From Verrucomicrobiia bacterium (GTDB taxonomy: Bacteria > Verrucomicrobiota > Verrucomicrobiia > Limisphaerales > UBA11358): a stretch of 64,000 nt of DNA. Below, in pieces: positions 1-8,641 of the stretch. Position 1 is the first letter of the stretch; each line of letters starts with the position of its first letter. A program made the position numbers and the translations under genes. The notes under the pieces were generated by a model. The model was not told the DNA's origin. It ran no database searches and saw nothing but the letters and a program-made list of their open reading frames with translations. Location of the stretch: contig JARLJW010000111.1 of NCBI GenBank assembly GCA_031290985.1, forward strand, positions 116,104 to 180,103. The letters are read 5' to 3'.

Positions 1-2
1 TG

Positions 3-1070
3 AACTATTCCTGCGTCCTGAAAAAAGGCGAACGCATCCTGCTGGACATGATCGATGTGCCCGATGAGTTCACCGTTGAGATGATCCGCGCCGTGCGCCA
101 AGCGGGGGCGACGCCCTTCGTGGAAACCCGCCACAGCCGCGTGGGCCGCGAACAACTGATCGGCATGACCGCCGCGCAGGCGGCGGATGTGCGCGACCTC
201 GAACTGTTCCGCATGAAAAAAATGTCGGCCTACGTCGCCATCCGCGGCGCGGACAACATGAACGAGAACTCCGATGTGCCGAGCGACCGGATGAAGATGT
301 ATTCCAAGGTCATCCGCCCCGTCCTGGATTACCGCGTGAACCAGACCCGCTGGTGCGTGTTGCGCTGGCCCACGCCCAGCATGGCCCAGGCCGCGGGCAT
401 GAGCACCGAGGCCTTCGAGAATCTTTACTTCGACGTCTGCACCATGGATTACGCCAAGATGGCCCGGGCCATGACGCCGCTGGAGAAGCGCATGAAAAAG
501 ACGGACCGCGTTCGCCTCGTCGCGCCGGGCACCGACCTGACCTTCAGCATCAAGGGCATCGGCGCGAAGAAATGCGAAGGCACCCGCAACATCCCGGATG
601 GCGAGGTCTTCTCCTGCCCCACCTTGAAATCCGCCAACGGCGTCATCACCTTCAACACCCCGACGCTGTATTCCGGCACCAAGTTCGAGGGGGTGAAACT
701 CGAACTGAAGGACGGCAAAGTCGTCCACGCCACCGCCAACAACACGAAGCGCCTGAATGAGATCTTGGACACGGATGCCGGCGCCCGCTACATCGGGGAA
801 TTTTCCCTCGGCTTCAATCCGTATATCAAAAGTCCCATGTGCGACATCCTGTTTGATGAAAAGATCGCCGGCTCGCTGCACTTCACGCCGGGCCAGGCCT
901 ACGAGGATTGCGGCAACGGCAACAAGAGCGCCATCCACTGGGACATGGTCCTCATCCAGCGCAAGGAATGGGGCGGCGGCGAAGTTTGGTTCGACGGTGA
1001 ACTCATCCGCAAAGACGGCCTCTTCCTGCCCAAGGACCTGAAGCCGCTCAACCCGGAAAATCTCAAGTGA
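3..1070 (+). CDS. M29-family (thermophilic-type) aminopeptidase, 5'-truncated by window edge
   Basis: ORF 48..1070 is open upstream in the same frame to base 3 (NYSCVLKKGERILLDMIDVPDEF...). Motifs GEVFSCPTLKSANGVITFNTPTLYSG and EFSLGFNPYI...AGSLHFTPGQAYEDCGNGNKSAIHWDMV resemble M29 aminopeptidases. Confidence 0.8.
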   Translation, partial: NYSCVLKKGERILLDMIDVPDEFTVEMIRAVRQAGATPFVETRHSRVGREQLIGMTAAQAADVRDLELFRMKKMSAYVAIRGADNMNENSDVPSDRMKMYSKVIRPVLDYRVNQTRWCVLRWPTPSMAQAAGMSTEAFENLYFDVCTMDYAKMARAMTPLEKRMKKTDRVRLVAPGTDLTFSIKGIGAKKCEGTRNIPDGEVFSCPTLKSANGVITFNTPTLYSGTKFEGVKLELKDGKVVHATANNTKRLNEILDTDAGARYIGEFSLGFNPYIKSPMCDILFDEKIAGSLHFTPGQAYEDCGNGNKSAIHWDMVLIQRKEWGGGEVWFDGELIRKDGLFLPKDLKPLNPENLK

Positions 1071-1325
1071 TTTGGCAACGTAATGGGTGCCGGTTACCGC
1101 AAATTTTCTTAACCCTGGATGCCCACGGTGGCTTGAACCGTTAACCCTTCGCCCCGCCTGCGATGGTAGGGCGCGTCGCTCCGCGCGCGCCGCCGGTTGC
1201 AACAAAAACGTGCTAACCTGCGTGATGCAAGGGCCTGCCTGTGTACCGGCAGAATCTTGGCAAATAAATGACGGCCAATCACCCGGCATTCCGCCGCCAG
1301 CCACCCTTTTCACCGGCCCAAAAAC

Positions 1326-1356
1326 AAAAAAACGGGCGTCAGTTTCCTGCCGCCCG
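1326..1356 (-). terminator. Intrinsic terminator downstream of the lysR-family gene
   Basis: Minus strand reads CGGGCG-G-CAG-GAAA-CTG-A-CGCCCG followed by TTTTTTT, immediately 3' of ORF 1389..2270. Confidence 0.75.
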
Positions 1357-1388
1357 CCAAGTTTGTAATCCAAAAACTTATGCTCCGC

Positions 1389-2270
1389 TCAGAGCGAATC
1401 CTTGAGGATCGAGAGGAACTGCTTCATCGCCGGTGACAGCACCTTGTTCTTCTTGTAGATCGCCGCCAGCGGCCGGTAAAACTCGCCGTCCTCAATCGTC
1501 ACGGAGGCCAGCGTCGACTTGTTCAGTTCCTGCGTCACCGTGCCCAGCGGCACGATCGAGATGCCCGCGTCGATCTCCACCGCGCGCTTCACGGTCTCGA
1601 CGTTGTCGAACTCCATGACGTGCTTCACCTCGACATCGTGCTCCTTCAAGATCTTGTCCAGCGCCTTGCGCGTGGGGATGTCCGGCTCGAAACCGATGAC
1701 CTTCTGCCCCGCGAGCTGCTTCAGCTTGATGCTCTTCTGCTTCGTGAACGGATGCCCCGGATGGCAGATCAGCACCAGCGGTTCCTTGCGCAGCGGAATG
1801 ATTTCCAGCTTGGAATCCTTCACCGGATACGCCACCAGGCCCAGATCCACCACGTTGCTCAACACATCATCATACACCTGGTTCGCGCGGCGGTACTCCA
1901 CGTGGATGTTCACCGTGGGATAGCTCTTCATGAACTTCTTGATGTACGGCGGCAGGTCGTGCAGGCCGATCGAGTAGATCGTGGCCACGCGGATGGTGCC
2001 GGAGATGATGTCCTTCAATTCCGCGAGCTTGTTGTGCAGGGAATCGTAGGTCTGGATGATCTGCTTGCTGTAGTCATACAGCACCTGGCCCTCGCGGGTG
2101 AGCCGGAATTTTTTCTTGCTGCGTTCAATCAGCAGCGACTTGAACGTCCGTTCCAGCGCGCTGATCTGCTGGCTGACAGCCGACTGGGTGACCCCGTTGA
2201 TGGTCGCGGCCTTGGTGAAACTCTCCGTTTCCGCAAGATCGCAAAAAACTTTCAAGCTTTCGATTTGCAT
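1389..2270 (-). CDS. LysR-family transcriptional regulator
   Basis: N-terminal wHTH MQIESLKVFCDLAETESFTKAATINGVTQSAVSQQISALERTFKSLLIERSKKKFRLTREG; LysR substrate-binding domain follows. Confidence 0.95.
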   Translation of the reverse strand: MQIESLKVFCDLAETESFTKAATINGVTQSAVSQQISALERTFKSLLIERSKKKFRLTREGQVLYDYSKQIIQTYDSLHNKLAELKDIISGTIRVATIYSIGLHDLPPYIKKFMKSYPTVNIHVEYRRANQVYDDVLSNVVDLGLVAYPVKDSKLEIIPLRKEPLVLICHPGHPFTKQKSIKLKQLAGQKVIGFEPDIPTRKALDKILKEHDVEVKHVMEFDNVETVKRAVEIDAGISIVPLGTVTQELNKSTLASVTIEDGEFYRPLAAIYKKNKVLSPAMKQFLSILKDSL

Positions 2271-2284
2271 AAGGATTATTAAAC

Positions 2285-2316
2285 CATAATGTTGCTTACA
2301 GTCAACTGCTGTTATG
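2285..2316. promoter_or_regulatory. Nested dyad 15 bp upstream of the lysR-family start; candidate autoregulatory site
   Basis: CATAA-T-GTTG-CTTACAGT-CAAC-TGCTG-TTATG. Confidence 0.4.
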
Positions 2317-2548
2317 CTTATGAGGCACCCGGATTTTGCGATTCTTACAACGGCTTTTGCACAGGGTGAAGTTGAATAAGGTCAACTATGTCGCGCTGCG
2401 ACGCTGTCGAAGCTCGCAGCCGGTGGCTTATCCCAGCCGAACGCCGGGCATCGCCCCGGCAATTTGACGCTCAATTGCTCAAAAAGCCAGGGCTTGGCTC
2501 CGGGCGCTTTGGCCTGGTTTCAGACCGGCGGCCAGGGTGCGCCGGTGC

Positions 2549-4054
2549 TCACGACTCCAGCGCCGCCTTCACCTTTTGCAGCAGTTCCGTGCTGGTGAAT
2601 GGTTTTTGCAGATAGCCCGAAGCAGCCTGCTTGTCCTCCGGCAAAACATAGCCGCTCGTGCACATGATCGGCAGATCCAGCCCCTGCTTCCGGACGCGTT
2701 CGATCAGCTCCCGCCCGCCCATGCCCGGCATCACCAGATCCGTCACGATCAGGTCGACCTTCACCCCCGGCTGCGCCAGCACCTGCAGCGCCTTCTGCCC
2801 GTTGTTCGCCGTCAAGACCTTGTAGCCGAACTCCGACAAGATCGTCTCCGACATCGTCAGCAACAGGCCTTCATCATCCACCACCAGCACCGTGGCCGTC
2901 CCGCGCAAGCCCGTGTCCGCCACGCCCGAATTATGGATGCGGCTCTTTTCCGCCGGCAGATACACCCGCGCCGAGGTGCCCTTCCCCGGCATGGAGGAAA
3001 TCGCCACGCCCCCGCCGTGGTTGGAGATGATCCCGTACACCAGCGCCAATCCCAGCCCGCGATGAGGCGCCTTCTTTGTCGTGAAAAACGGTTCAAAAAT
3101 CCGCGGCAACGCCTCCGCCTCGATGCCCGAGCCCGTGTCGGAAATCTCCACGCATACATACGCGCCCGCCGCCAGCCGCACGTTCCGGTCCTGCGTCGCC
3201 TGCGTCAGCTCCACGTTGCGCGTCTGCACCGAGATCGACCCGCTCATCGCCGAATGGCTGAACGATTCCACCGCGTTCTCCAGAATCTTGGTCAGCGCCT
3301 GCTGCACCTTCACCTCCTCGAACCGCGATTCGAAGAGCGACCGCTCCAGGTTCTGGTTCCAGCTGAACCGCGCGCCCTGCGCGTTGCGGAAAAACTCCAC
3401 GCACCGGGTGACCAGCTGGTTCAGGTTGCCCGCCGGGGCGCGGCGCGATTCCTTCTCCTGCCGGCTGAACAGCGCGAGTTCGCTCGCGATTTCCGCCGCG
3501 CGCGCCGCCGACTTCTCCACCTCCAGCAGCGAACGCCGCCAGGGATGGTCCGCCTCCGCCTTGCCCAGCAACAACGAGGTGTGCGCCAGCACGCCCGTCA
3601 GGGCGTTGTTGAAATCAAGGGAAACCGTCCGGGCCAGTTGCAGCACGCAATCCAGCTTCTGCTTCAGCGCGGCATCGCCTTCCGTCGCGGACTTCGCCTC
3701 CGGCACCGCCTCGCCCTCGCTGATGCCGGACAGCAATTGCAGCACCAGCCATTTCTCTCCGTTGTTGTTGAACTGGCAGATCGCCGCCGTGAAGGTCGCC
3801 ATCGTCCCGCTCGAGGTCTTGAATTTCAGCGTCGTCGTCGCCGCCGGCGATTGCAGCCACAACGAGACAAATTCCGTCGCCCCGCCCCCGTTTTCCGGCG
3901 ACCAGATGGCCGCCAGTTGCGCCGGGGCCGCCGTCAGCGCCGCCCCAAACACACTCTTTGCCGCCGTGTTCGCCAGCATCACCGCCCCCGCCGTGTTCAC
4001 CAGCAAAGCCGGCCACGTCGCGTTCTCCAGACCAAATACAACTTCAGGTTTCAT
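2549..4054 (-). CDS. Hybrid histidine-kinase-like protein (PAS-like, HisKA-like, HATPase_c, C-terminal receiver)
   Basis: KILENAVESFSH N-box, [32 protein letters not shown], and receiver VLVVDDEGLLL...LIVTDLVMPGMGG...LQKPF. The H-box reads SLDFNNAL instead of AHDFNNLL. Confidence 0.9.
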   Translation of the reverse strand: MKPEVVFGLENATWPALLVNTAGAVMLANTAAKSVFGAALTAAPAQLAAIWSPENGGGATEFVSLWLQSPAATTTLKFKTSSGTMATFTAAICQFNNNGEKWLVLQLLSGISEGEAVPEAKSATEGDAALKQKLDCVLQLARTVSLDFNNALTGVLAHTSLLLGKAEADHPWRRSLLEVEKSAARAAEIASELALFSRQEKESRRAPAGNLNQLVTRCVEFFRNAQGARFSWNQNLERSLFESRFEEVKVQQALTKILENAVESFSHSAMSGSISVQTRNVELTQATQDRNVRLAAGAYVCVEISDTGSGIEAEALPRIFEPFFTTKKAPHRGLGLALVYGIISNHGGGVAISSMPGKGTSARVYLPAEKSRIHNSGVADTGLRGTATVLVVDDEGLLLTMSETILSEFGYKVLTANNGQKALQVLAQPGVKVDLIVTDLVMPGMGGRELIERVRKQGLDLPIMCTSGYVLPEDKQAASGYLQKPFTSTELLQKVKAALES

Positions 4055-4097
4055 CAAGACAATCCAGCGCAACAGGCTACAACTTTTCCCGCATAAT

Positions 4098-4496
4098 TCA
4101 AGGAACGAGAACGAAAGCCGACGGCAGCAGTCCCTTCACCGTAAATTTGCGGATGGTCTTCAGATCATCACTGTCGGCTATGAACACCTTCGCATCACCT
4201 GCGTATTCGCGCAACAACTGCCGGCACGCCCCGCAGGGCATCGGCCCGCCGTCGCACCGCGCCACCACCGCCACCGCCACAAAATCCCGCCGTCCGTCCG
4301 TCAGCGCCTTGAACAGCGCTATGCGCTCCGCGCAGCACGTCAGGCCGTAGCTCGCGCTCTCCACGTTCGCCCCGCCGATCACCTCGCCGCGCTTCGTCAG
4401 CAGCGCCGCCCCCACCTTGAACTTGGAATACGGCGACACCGAGCCCAGCCGCGCCTCCGCGGCGGCCGCGATCAATTTTTTAGGATCAATTTTCAT
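4098..4496 (-). CDS. cdd: Cytidine deaminase
   Basis: SPYSKFKVGAALLTKRGEVIGGANVESASYGLTCCAERIALFKAL...GGPMPCGACRQLLREY zinc-site motifs. Confidence 0.95.
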   Translation of the reverse strand: MKIDPKKLIAAAAEARLGSVSPYSKFKVGAALLTKRGEVIGGANVESASYGLTCCAERIALFKALTDGRRDFVAVAVVARCDGGPMPCGACRQLLREYAGDAKVFIADSDDLKTIRKFTVKGLLPSAFVLVP

Positions 4497-4507
4497 TTCT
4501 TAATCGC

Positions 4508-4574
4508 AACCACGAATGGACACAAATAGACACGAATTATTTCCATTTGTGTTCATTCGTGTTTATTTGTGGTT
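4508..4574. repeat. 67-bp imperfect inverted repeat (30-bp arms, 7-bp spacer) built from ~10-bp units
   Basis: Left arm AACCACGAATGGACACAAATAGACACGAAT; reverse complement of right arm AACCACAAATAAACACGAATGAACACAAAT. Confidence 0.8.
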
Positions 4575-5394
4575 ACTGTTTCCCGTACAACTCCGCGAAC
4601 CCTTTCATCAACGCCGCCCCTGACTTCTTCACCCGCTCCGCCGTCTCCAAAACCTCCGTATGCGACAACTTGTCCTTGCTGATGCCCGCCGCGAGGTTGG
4701 TGACACAGGACACCGCCGCCACGTTCAAACCCAGTTGCCGCGCCACAATCGCCTCCGGCACCGTGCTCATCCCCACCGCATCCGCGCCCAGCCCCGCAAA
4801 CGCCCGGATCTCCGCCGGCGTCTCATAACTCGGCCCGCTCACCGCCAGATAGACGCCCCGCTGCAGCTTCAAGTTGCAGCTTTTTCCCGCTTTAAACAGC
4901 AGTTCACGCAGCTGCGGGTCATACGCCTCCGTCAAATCTACAAAGCGCGGCAACCCGGGGATCGCCGGCCCGCGCAACGGATTCGCACCCATCAAATTGA
5001 TATGGTCGGTCAACACCATGAAGTCCCCGGCCCGGAAATTTTTATTGATGCCCCCCGCCGCATTCGTCAGCAGCAGGTCCGTGATGCCGAACGCCGCCAG
5101 CGTCCGCACCGCGAACGTCACGCGCTCCATCTCATGCCCCTCGTAAAAATGCGCCCGCCCGCTCAACACCAGCACCGGTGTCTTGCCCAAATGTCCGAAA
5201 TACAATTCCCCCGCATGACCGCTGACGGTCGGTTTGGGAAACCCGGGAATCTTGGCGTAGGGAATCTGCTTCACCACCTTCAGTTCAGCCAGCACATGAT
5301 GAAACCCGCTGCCCAGCACAATGGCGAGCGTGGGACGCAGTTTGGAAACGGTTTTAAGCCGCGCAGCGGCGGTTTGCGAAGTGGCTTGCTTCAT
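4573..5394 (-). CDS. punA: Purine-nucleoside phosphorylase
   Basis: AIVLGSGFHHVLAELKVVKQIPYAKIPGFPKPTVSGHAGELYFGHLGKTPVLVLSGRAHFYEGHEM and LLTNAAGGINKNFRAGDFMVLTDHINLMGANPLRGP. Confidence 0.92.
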   Translation of the reverse strand: MKQATSQTAAARLKTVSKLRPTLAIVLGSGFHHVLAELKVVKQIPYAKIPGFPKPTVSGHAGELYFGHLGKTPVLVLSGRAHFYEGHEMERVTFAVRTLAAFGITDLLLTNAAGGINKNFRAGDFMVLTDHINLMGANPLRGPAIPGLPRFVDLTEAYDPQLRELLFKAGKSCNLKLQRGVYLAVSGPSYETPAEIRAFAGLGADAVGMSTVPEAIVARQLGLNVAAVSCVTNLAAGISKDKLSHTEVLETAERVKKSGAALMKGFAELYGKQ

Positions 5395-6182
5395 TTTCGT
5401 TCTTTTGATTTCAAATCTTCATCTTCCGCGGACAATAAAATCTCCAACATGCGCTCATGCCGGTTCAGAAAATCCTTCGTGACCTGGTAATGCTCGGTCT
5501 CGGTGTATTTGATTTCCTTTATCCCATCTTCCGAAAAATGGTAAATCCGCGCATTCGGGTAGGCTAACAGAATGGGTGAATGCGTGGCGATGATGATTTG
5601 TGATTGGTGATAGACCAACCGATGCAAGATGGTCAATACGCTCAATTGCCGTTGCGGCGAAAGCGCGGCCTCCGGTTCATCAAACAAATAAACCCCGTCG
5701 CCTTGCAACCGGTTTGCCAAAAGCGAAAGAAAGGCCTCGCCGTGTGATTGCGCATGCAAGGATTAGCCACCGTAGCTAAATTCGGCGCTTAGATCGTCAA
5801 TCTGTGAAGCCAGGTTGTAAAAACTTTCCGCCCGCAAAAAGTAATGGTCGGTTGGGCGACCGATTCCGCGCTCAACCCGGATGAATTCGCCCAAGTTGGA
5901 ATGGGTTTCCCGCGTGGCAAAATTAAAGTTTTTGCTGCCGCCTTCCGCATTGAACCCCAATTTCACCGCCAACGCCTCCAGCAAGGTGGATTTGCCCGAA
6001 CCATTTTCACCCACAAAAAAAGTCACGGCCGGATGAAATTCCAGCCGGTGCAAATGCCGGATGGCCGGGACGGAGAATGGATATTCATCAAAGCTCGTCA
6101 CGGCATCGCGCTCCAGCCGGACCGCATTGATCAATGACCGCTTGATGACGGCATCGCCCGCCTTGGCCTTTATTTTGCTCAC
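5391..6182 (-). pseudogene. AAA-family ATPase (COG3910-like) interrupted by a single in-frame TAA
   Basis: ORFs 5763..6182 (Walker A FFVGENGSGKSTLLEAL) and 5391..5759 (Walker B GVYLFDEPEAALSPQRQ, IIIATHSPILLAYP) share one frame, separated only by TAA at 5763-5765: ...EFSYGG*SLHAQSHGEAFL.... The 3' end overlaps the PNP start as ATGA. Confidence 0.85.
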
Positions 6183-6238
6183 TTTATGACAGTTAATCCT
6201 TACTTGAGCATTAGGTCAAATCGGTTAAATTGGCTGGT

Positions 6239-6448
6239 ATGAAGAACTGGATTGTCGCCGACCCGGAACATTTGGGCGGAAGCCCGCGTGTGCGCGGTAC
6301 ACGCATTTCCATGGCGCTCATCCTGGAGTCGCTCGCCGCTGGTATGTCCGTCGCCGAAATCGTGGATGCTTATCCAAGCCTCACCGAGGAATCTGTGTGC
6401 GGCGCGCTGACTGAGCTGGCTCATCAGAAGGAACTGCAACCAGTGTGA
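6239..6448 (+). CDS. DUF433-family protein, putative antitoxin
   Basis: MKNWIVADPEHLGGSPRVRGTRISMALILESLAAGMSVAEIVDAYPSLTEESVCGAL is typical of DUF433; overlaps the next gene (GTGA). Confidence 0.85.
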   Translation: MKNWIVADPEHLGGSPRVRGTRISMALILESLAAGMSVAEIVDAYPSLTEESVCGALTELAHQKELQPV

Positions 6449-6672
6449 AAATCCTGCTGGACGAGAACCTGCCGCAAAAACTCGTTGCCGCCCTGCGCGC
6501 GGAAGGCCATAAGGTGGAATCGGTGATCACATTGAAAATGCAGGGCTTGGACAATGGCCGGCTTTATAAATTTGCGATCCAAAATTTTGACGTCTGCTTT
6601 ACGCGCGATTTCGGGTTCATCCATAATGCCCGCCGGGCACACCACCGGAACATTTTAAATTATTGCGTGTGA
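6445..6672 (+). CDS. DUF5615-family PIN-like putative toxin; zero-frame product truncated, with a -1 frame continuation to 6773
   Basis: MKILLDENLPQKLVAALRAEGHKVESVITLKMQGLDNGRLYKFAIQNFDVCFTRDFGFIHNARRAHHRNILNYCV*. The -1 frame continues LLRVTLPQKPQDAFIKDFTAAFRTTDLSKFQHGNDWP* (stop 6771-6773), giving a ~109-aa protein. Confidence 0.8.
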   Translation: MKILLDENLPQKLVAALRAEGHKVESVITLKMQGLDNGRLYKFAIQNFDVCFTRDFGFIHNARRAHHRNILNYCV

Positions 6673-6775
6673 CCTTGCCGCAAAAACCACAGGACGCATT
6701 CATCAAGGATTTCACCGCCGCATTTCGCACGACAGACTTGAGCAAGTTTCAGCACGGCAACGACTGGCCGTGACT

Positions 6776-7951
6776 TCACTTCTTCCCCGCCACCGCCGCC
6801 ACATGCCGCTCAATGCGCGTCGCCGCCTCCACGAGCTGCTCGTAGCTCGTCGCAAAACAGGCGCGGCAAAAACCCCTGCCGTTCTCGCCGAACGCCGTGC
6901 CCGGCACGATGGCCACCTTCTCCGTCTGCAGCAAACTGATGGCAAAATCTTTTTCGTTCATCCCCGTCATGGACACGTCCGGGAACGCATAAAATGACCC
7001 GCGCGGCAGATGACACTTGAGCCCGATCTCATTGAACCGGCGCACGATGAAGTCGCGCCGCCGATGATACTGGTCGCGCATCTTCTTCATGCCGTCCTCG
7101 CCGCGCACCAGCGCCTCGATGGCCGCCTCCTGGCTGATGATCGAGGCGCACAGCATCGAGTATTGATGCACCTTCATCATCGCCTCAATGAGCGCCGCCG
7201 GTCCGCACGCATAACCGATGCGCCAGCCCGTCATCGCAAACGCCTTGGAAAAGCCGTGCAGGAAAATCACGCGTTCCTTCATCCCCGGCAAACTCGCGAT
7301 GCTCGTATGCACGCCCTCGAACGTCAGCTCGGAATAAATCTCGTCGCTCAGCACGATCAGATCTTTTTCCACCGCGAACTTCGCGATCGCCTCAATCTGC
7401 GCGCGGTCGCACGTGCCACCCGTCGGATTGCACGGCAGGTTCAGCATCAGCACCTTGCAACCCGGCTGCCACGCCGCGCGCAACGCCTCCACCGTCAGCG
7501 CAAAATTATCCTTCGCAAACGTCGGCACCGGCACCGGAATGCCATGCGCCAGCGTGATGCTCGGTGAATAACTCACATAGCACGGCTGGTGATACATCAC
7601 CTTGTCACCCGGATTGATCAACGCCCGGCACGCCAGATCCAGCCCCTCGCTCACGCCCACGGTGATGATGACCTCATTCTCCGGCACATAACTGGCGGAG
7701 AAATTTTTCTCCACGTATTTACAGATGGCCCGGCGCAGTTCGAGCAGCCCAAGGTTCGACGTGTAATGCGTCTTGCCCTTCTCCAGCGCGTAGATGCCCG
7801 CCTCGCGGATATGCCACGGCGTGTCAAAATCCGGTTCGCCCACCCCCAGCGAGATGGCGTCCTTCATCTTCGCGACAATGTCAAAAAAATCGCGGATGCC
7901 TGACTTGGGCAGGTTGACGACGTGCTTGGCGATGAAACGTGATTGGTCCAT
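6776..7951 (-). CDS. PLP-dependent class I/II aminotransferase
   Basis: ISLGVGEPDFDTPWHIREAG, LNLPCNPTGGTCDR, VLSDEIYSELTFEG, FLHGFSKAFAMTGWRIGYACGP (catalytic Lys). Confidence 0.93.
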   Translation of the reverse strand: MDQSRFIAKHVVNLPKSGIRDFFDIVAKMKDAISLGVGEPDFDTPWHIREAGIYALEKGKTHYTSNLGLLELRRAICKYVEKNFSASYVPENEVIITVGVSEGLDLACRALINPGDKVMYHQPCYVSYSPSITLAHGIPVPVPTFAKDNFALTVEALRAAWQPGCKVLMLNLPCNPTGGTCDRAQIEAIAKFAVEKDLIVLSDEIYSELTFEGVHTSIASLPGMKERVIFLHGFSKAFAMTGWRIGYACGPAALIEAMMKVHQYSMLCASIISQEAAIEALVRGEDGMKKMRDQYHRRRDFIVRRFNEIGLKCHLPRGSFYAFPDVSMTGMNEKDFAISLLQTEKVAIVPGTAFGENGRGFCRACFATSYEQLVEAATRIERHVAAVAGKK

Positions 7952-8070
7952 GAAATCAGCGGAGCGCCGGTCTCCGACCCGGCGTGTTGGCGTATGTTAT
8001 TTGCCCCTTACCAAAAATAAATTGAAACGCAGGATTTACCACGCACCCGCTCGAAACGCACAAACGCTGT

Positions 8071-8110
8071 CCCCTCGCCCCCCTGGGGGAGAGGGCTAGG
8101 GTGAGGGGGA
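8071..8110. repeat. GC-rich palindromic intergenic element
   Basis: CCCCTCGCCCCCCTGGGGGAGAGGGCTAGGGTGAGGGGGA contains CCCTC-G-CCCCC / GGGGG-A-GAGGG arms; intergenic between the aminotransferase and Lrp-family genes. Confidence 0.55.
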
Positions 8111-8158
8111 AGCGCACGTTCATCTTCACAACGGATTATCTATTTCCACCACGCAGAA

Positions 8159-8641
8159 TCACGGCGACACCTTCAACCGCTCCGACTCCACAACCTTGCC
8201 GCCGAGCATGAAGCCATGCTCCTTGTACGCCCGCAGCATGAAATGCGTCGCCGTGGACAGCACGCCCTCGATCGTGGAAAGCTTTTCCGAAACAAACGCC
8301 GCCACCCGCTGCAAGCTCGCCCCGTTGACGAACACCAGCAGGTCGTACCCGCCCGACATGAGATAGCACGACTCCACCTCGTCGAAGCGCGAGATGCGCT
8401 CCGCCAGCCGGTTGAATCCGCCGCCGCGTTCCGGCGTGATGCGCACCTCAATCACCGCGCGAACCACGCCCGTCTCCTCGTTCGAAAGGTTCAGCACCGG
8501 GCGGAAACCCAGCAGCACGCCCTCCTTCTTCAAAGCCTCGAGCTGGCTGTTCAATTCGGCCTCGGACAGCTTCAGCACCTGCGCCATCTGCGCCGTGCTC
8601 AAGCTGCCGCCATCGAGCAAAAGTTCTACCAGTGGATTCAT
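8159..8641 (-). CDS. Lrp/AsnC-family transcriptional regulator
   Basis: MNPLVELLLDGGSLSTAQMAQVLKLSEAELNSQLEALKKEGVLLGFRPVLN (wHTH) plus RAM-like GGFNRLAERISRFDEVESCYLMSGGYDLLVFVNG; directly upstream of the aminotransferase. Confidence 0.85.
   Translation of the reverse strand: MNPLVELLLDGGSLSTAQMAQVLKLSEAELNSQLEALKKEGVLLGFRPVLNLSNEETGVVRAVIEVRITPERGGGFNRLAERISRFDEVESCYLMSGGYDLLVFVNGASLQRVAAFVSEKLSTIEGVLSTATHFMLRAYKEHGFMLGGKVVESERLKVSP

Noticed and set aside
2537-4096. 519-aa plus-strand ORF antisense to the hybrid kinase
   Set aside because: Arg/Gln/His-rich shadow translation of a GC-rich gene; no recognisable motifs, while the opposite strand encodes clear HATPase/REC domains.
4508-4574. 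Possible mini-CRISPR or repeat-spacer structure
   Set aside because: The repeats are ~10-bp contiguous units in inverted arms without spacers; no cas genes in the window.
5391-5759. Downstream half of the ATPase as an independent gene
   Set aside because: Contains only the Walker B/H-switch half of one domain and shares the exact frame with the upstream half; better explained by one interrupted gene.
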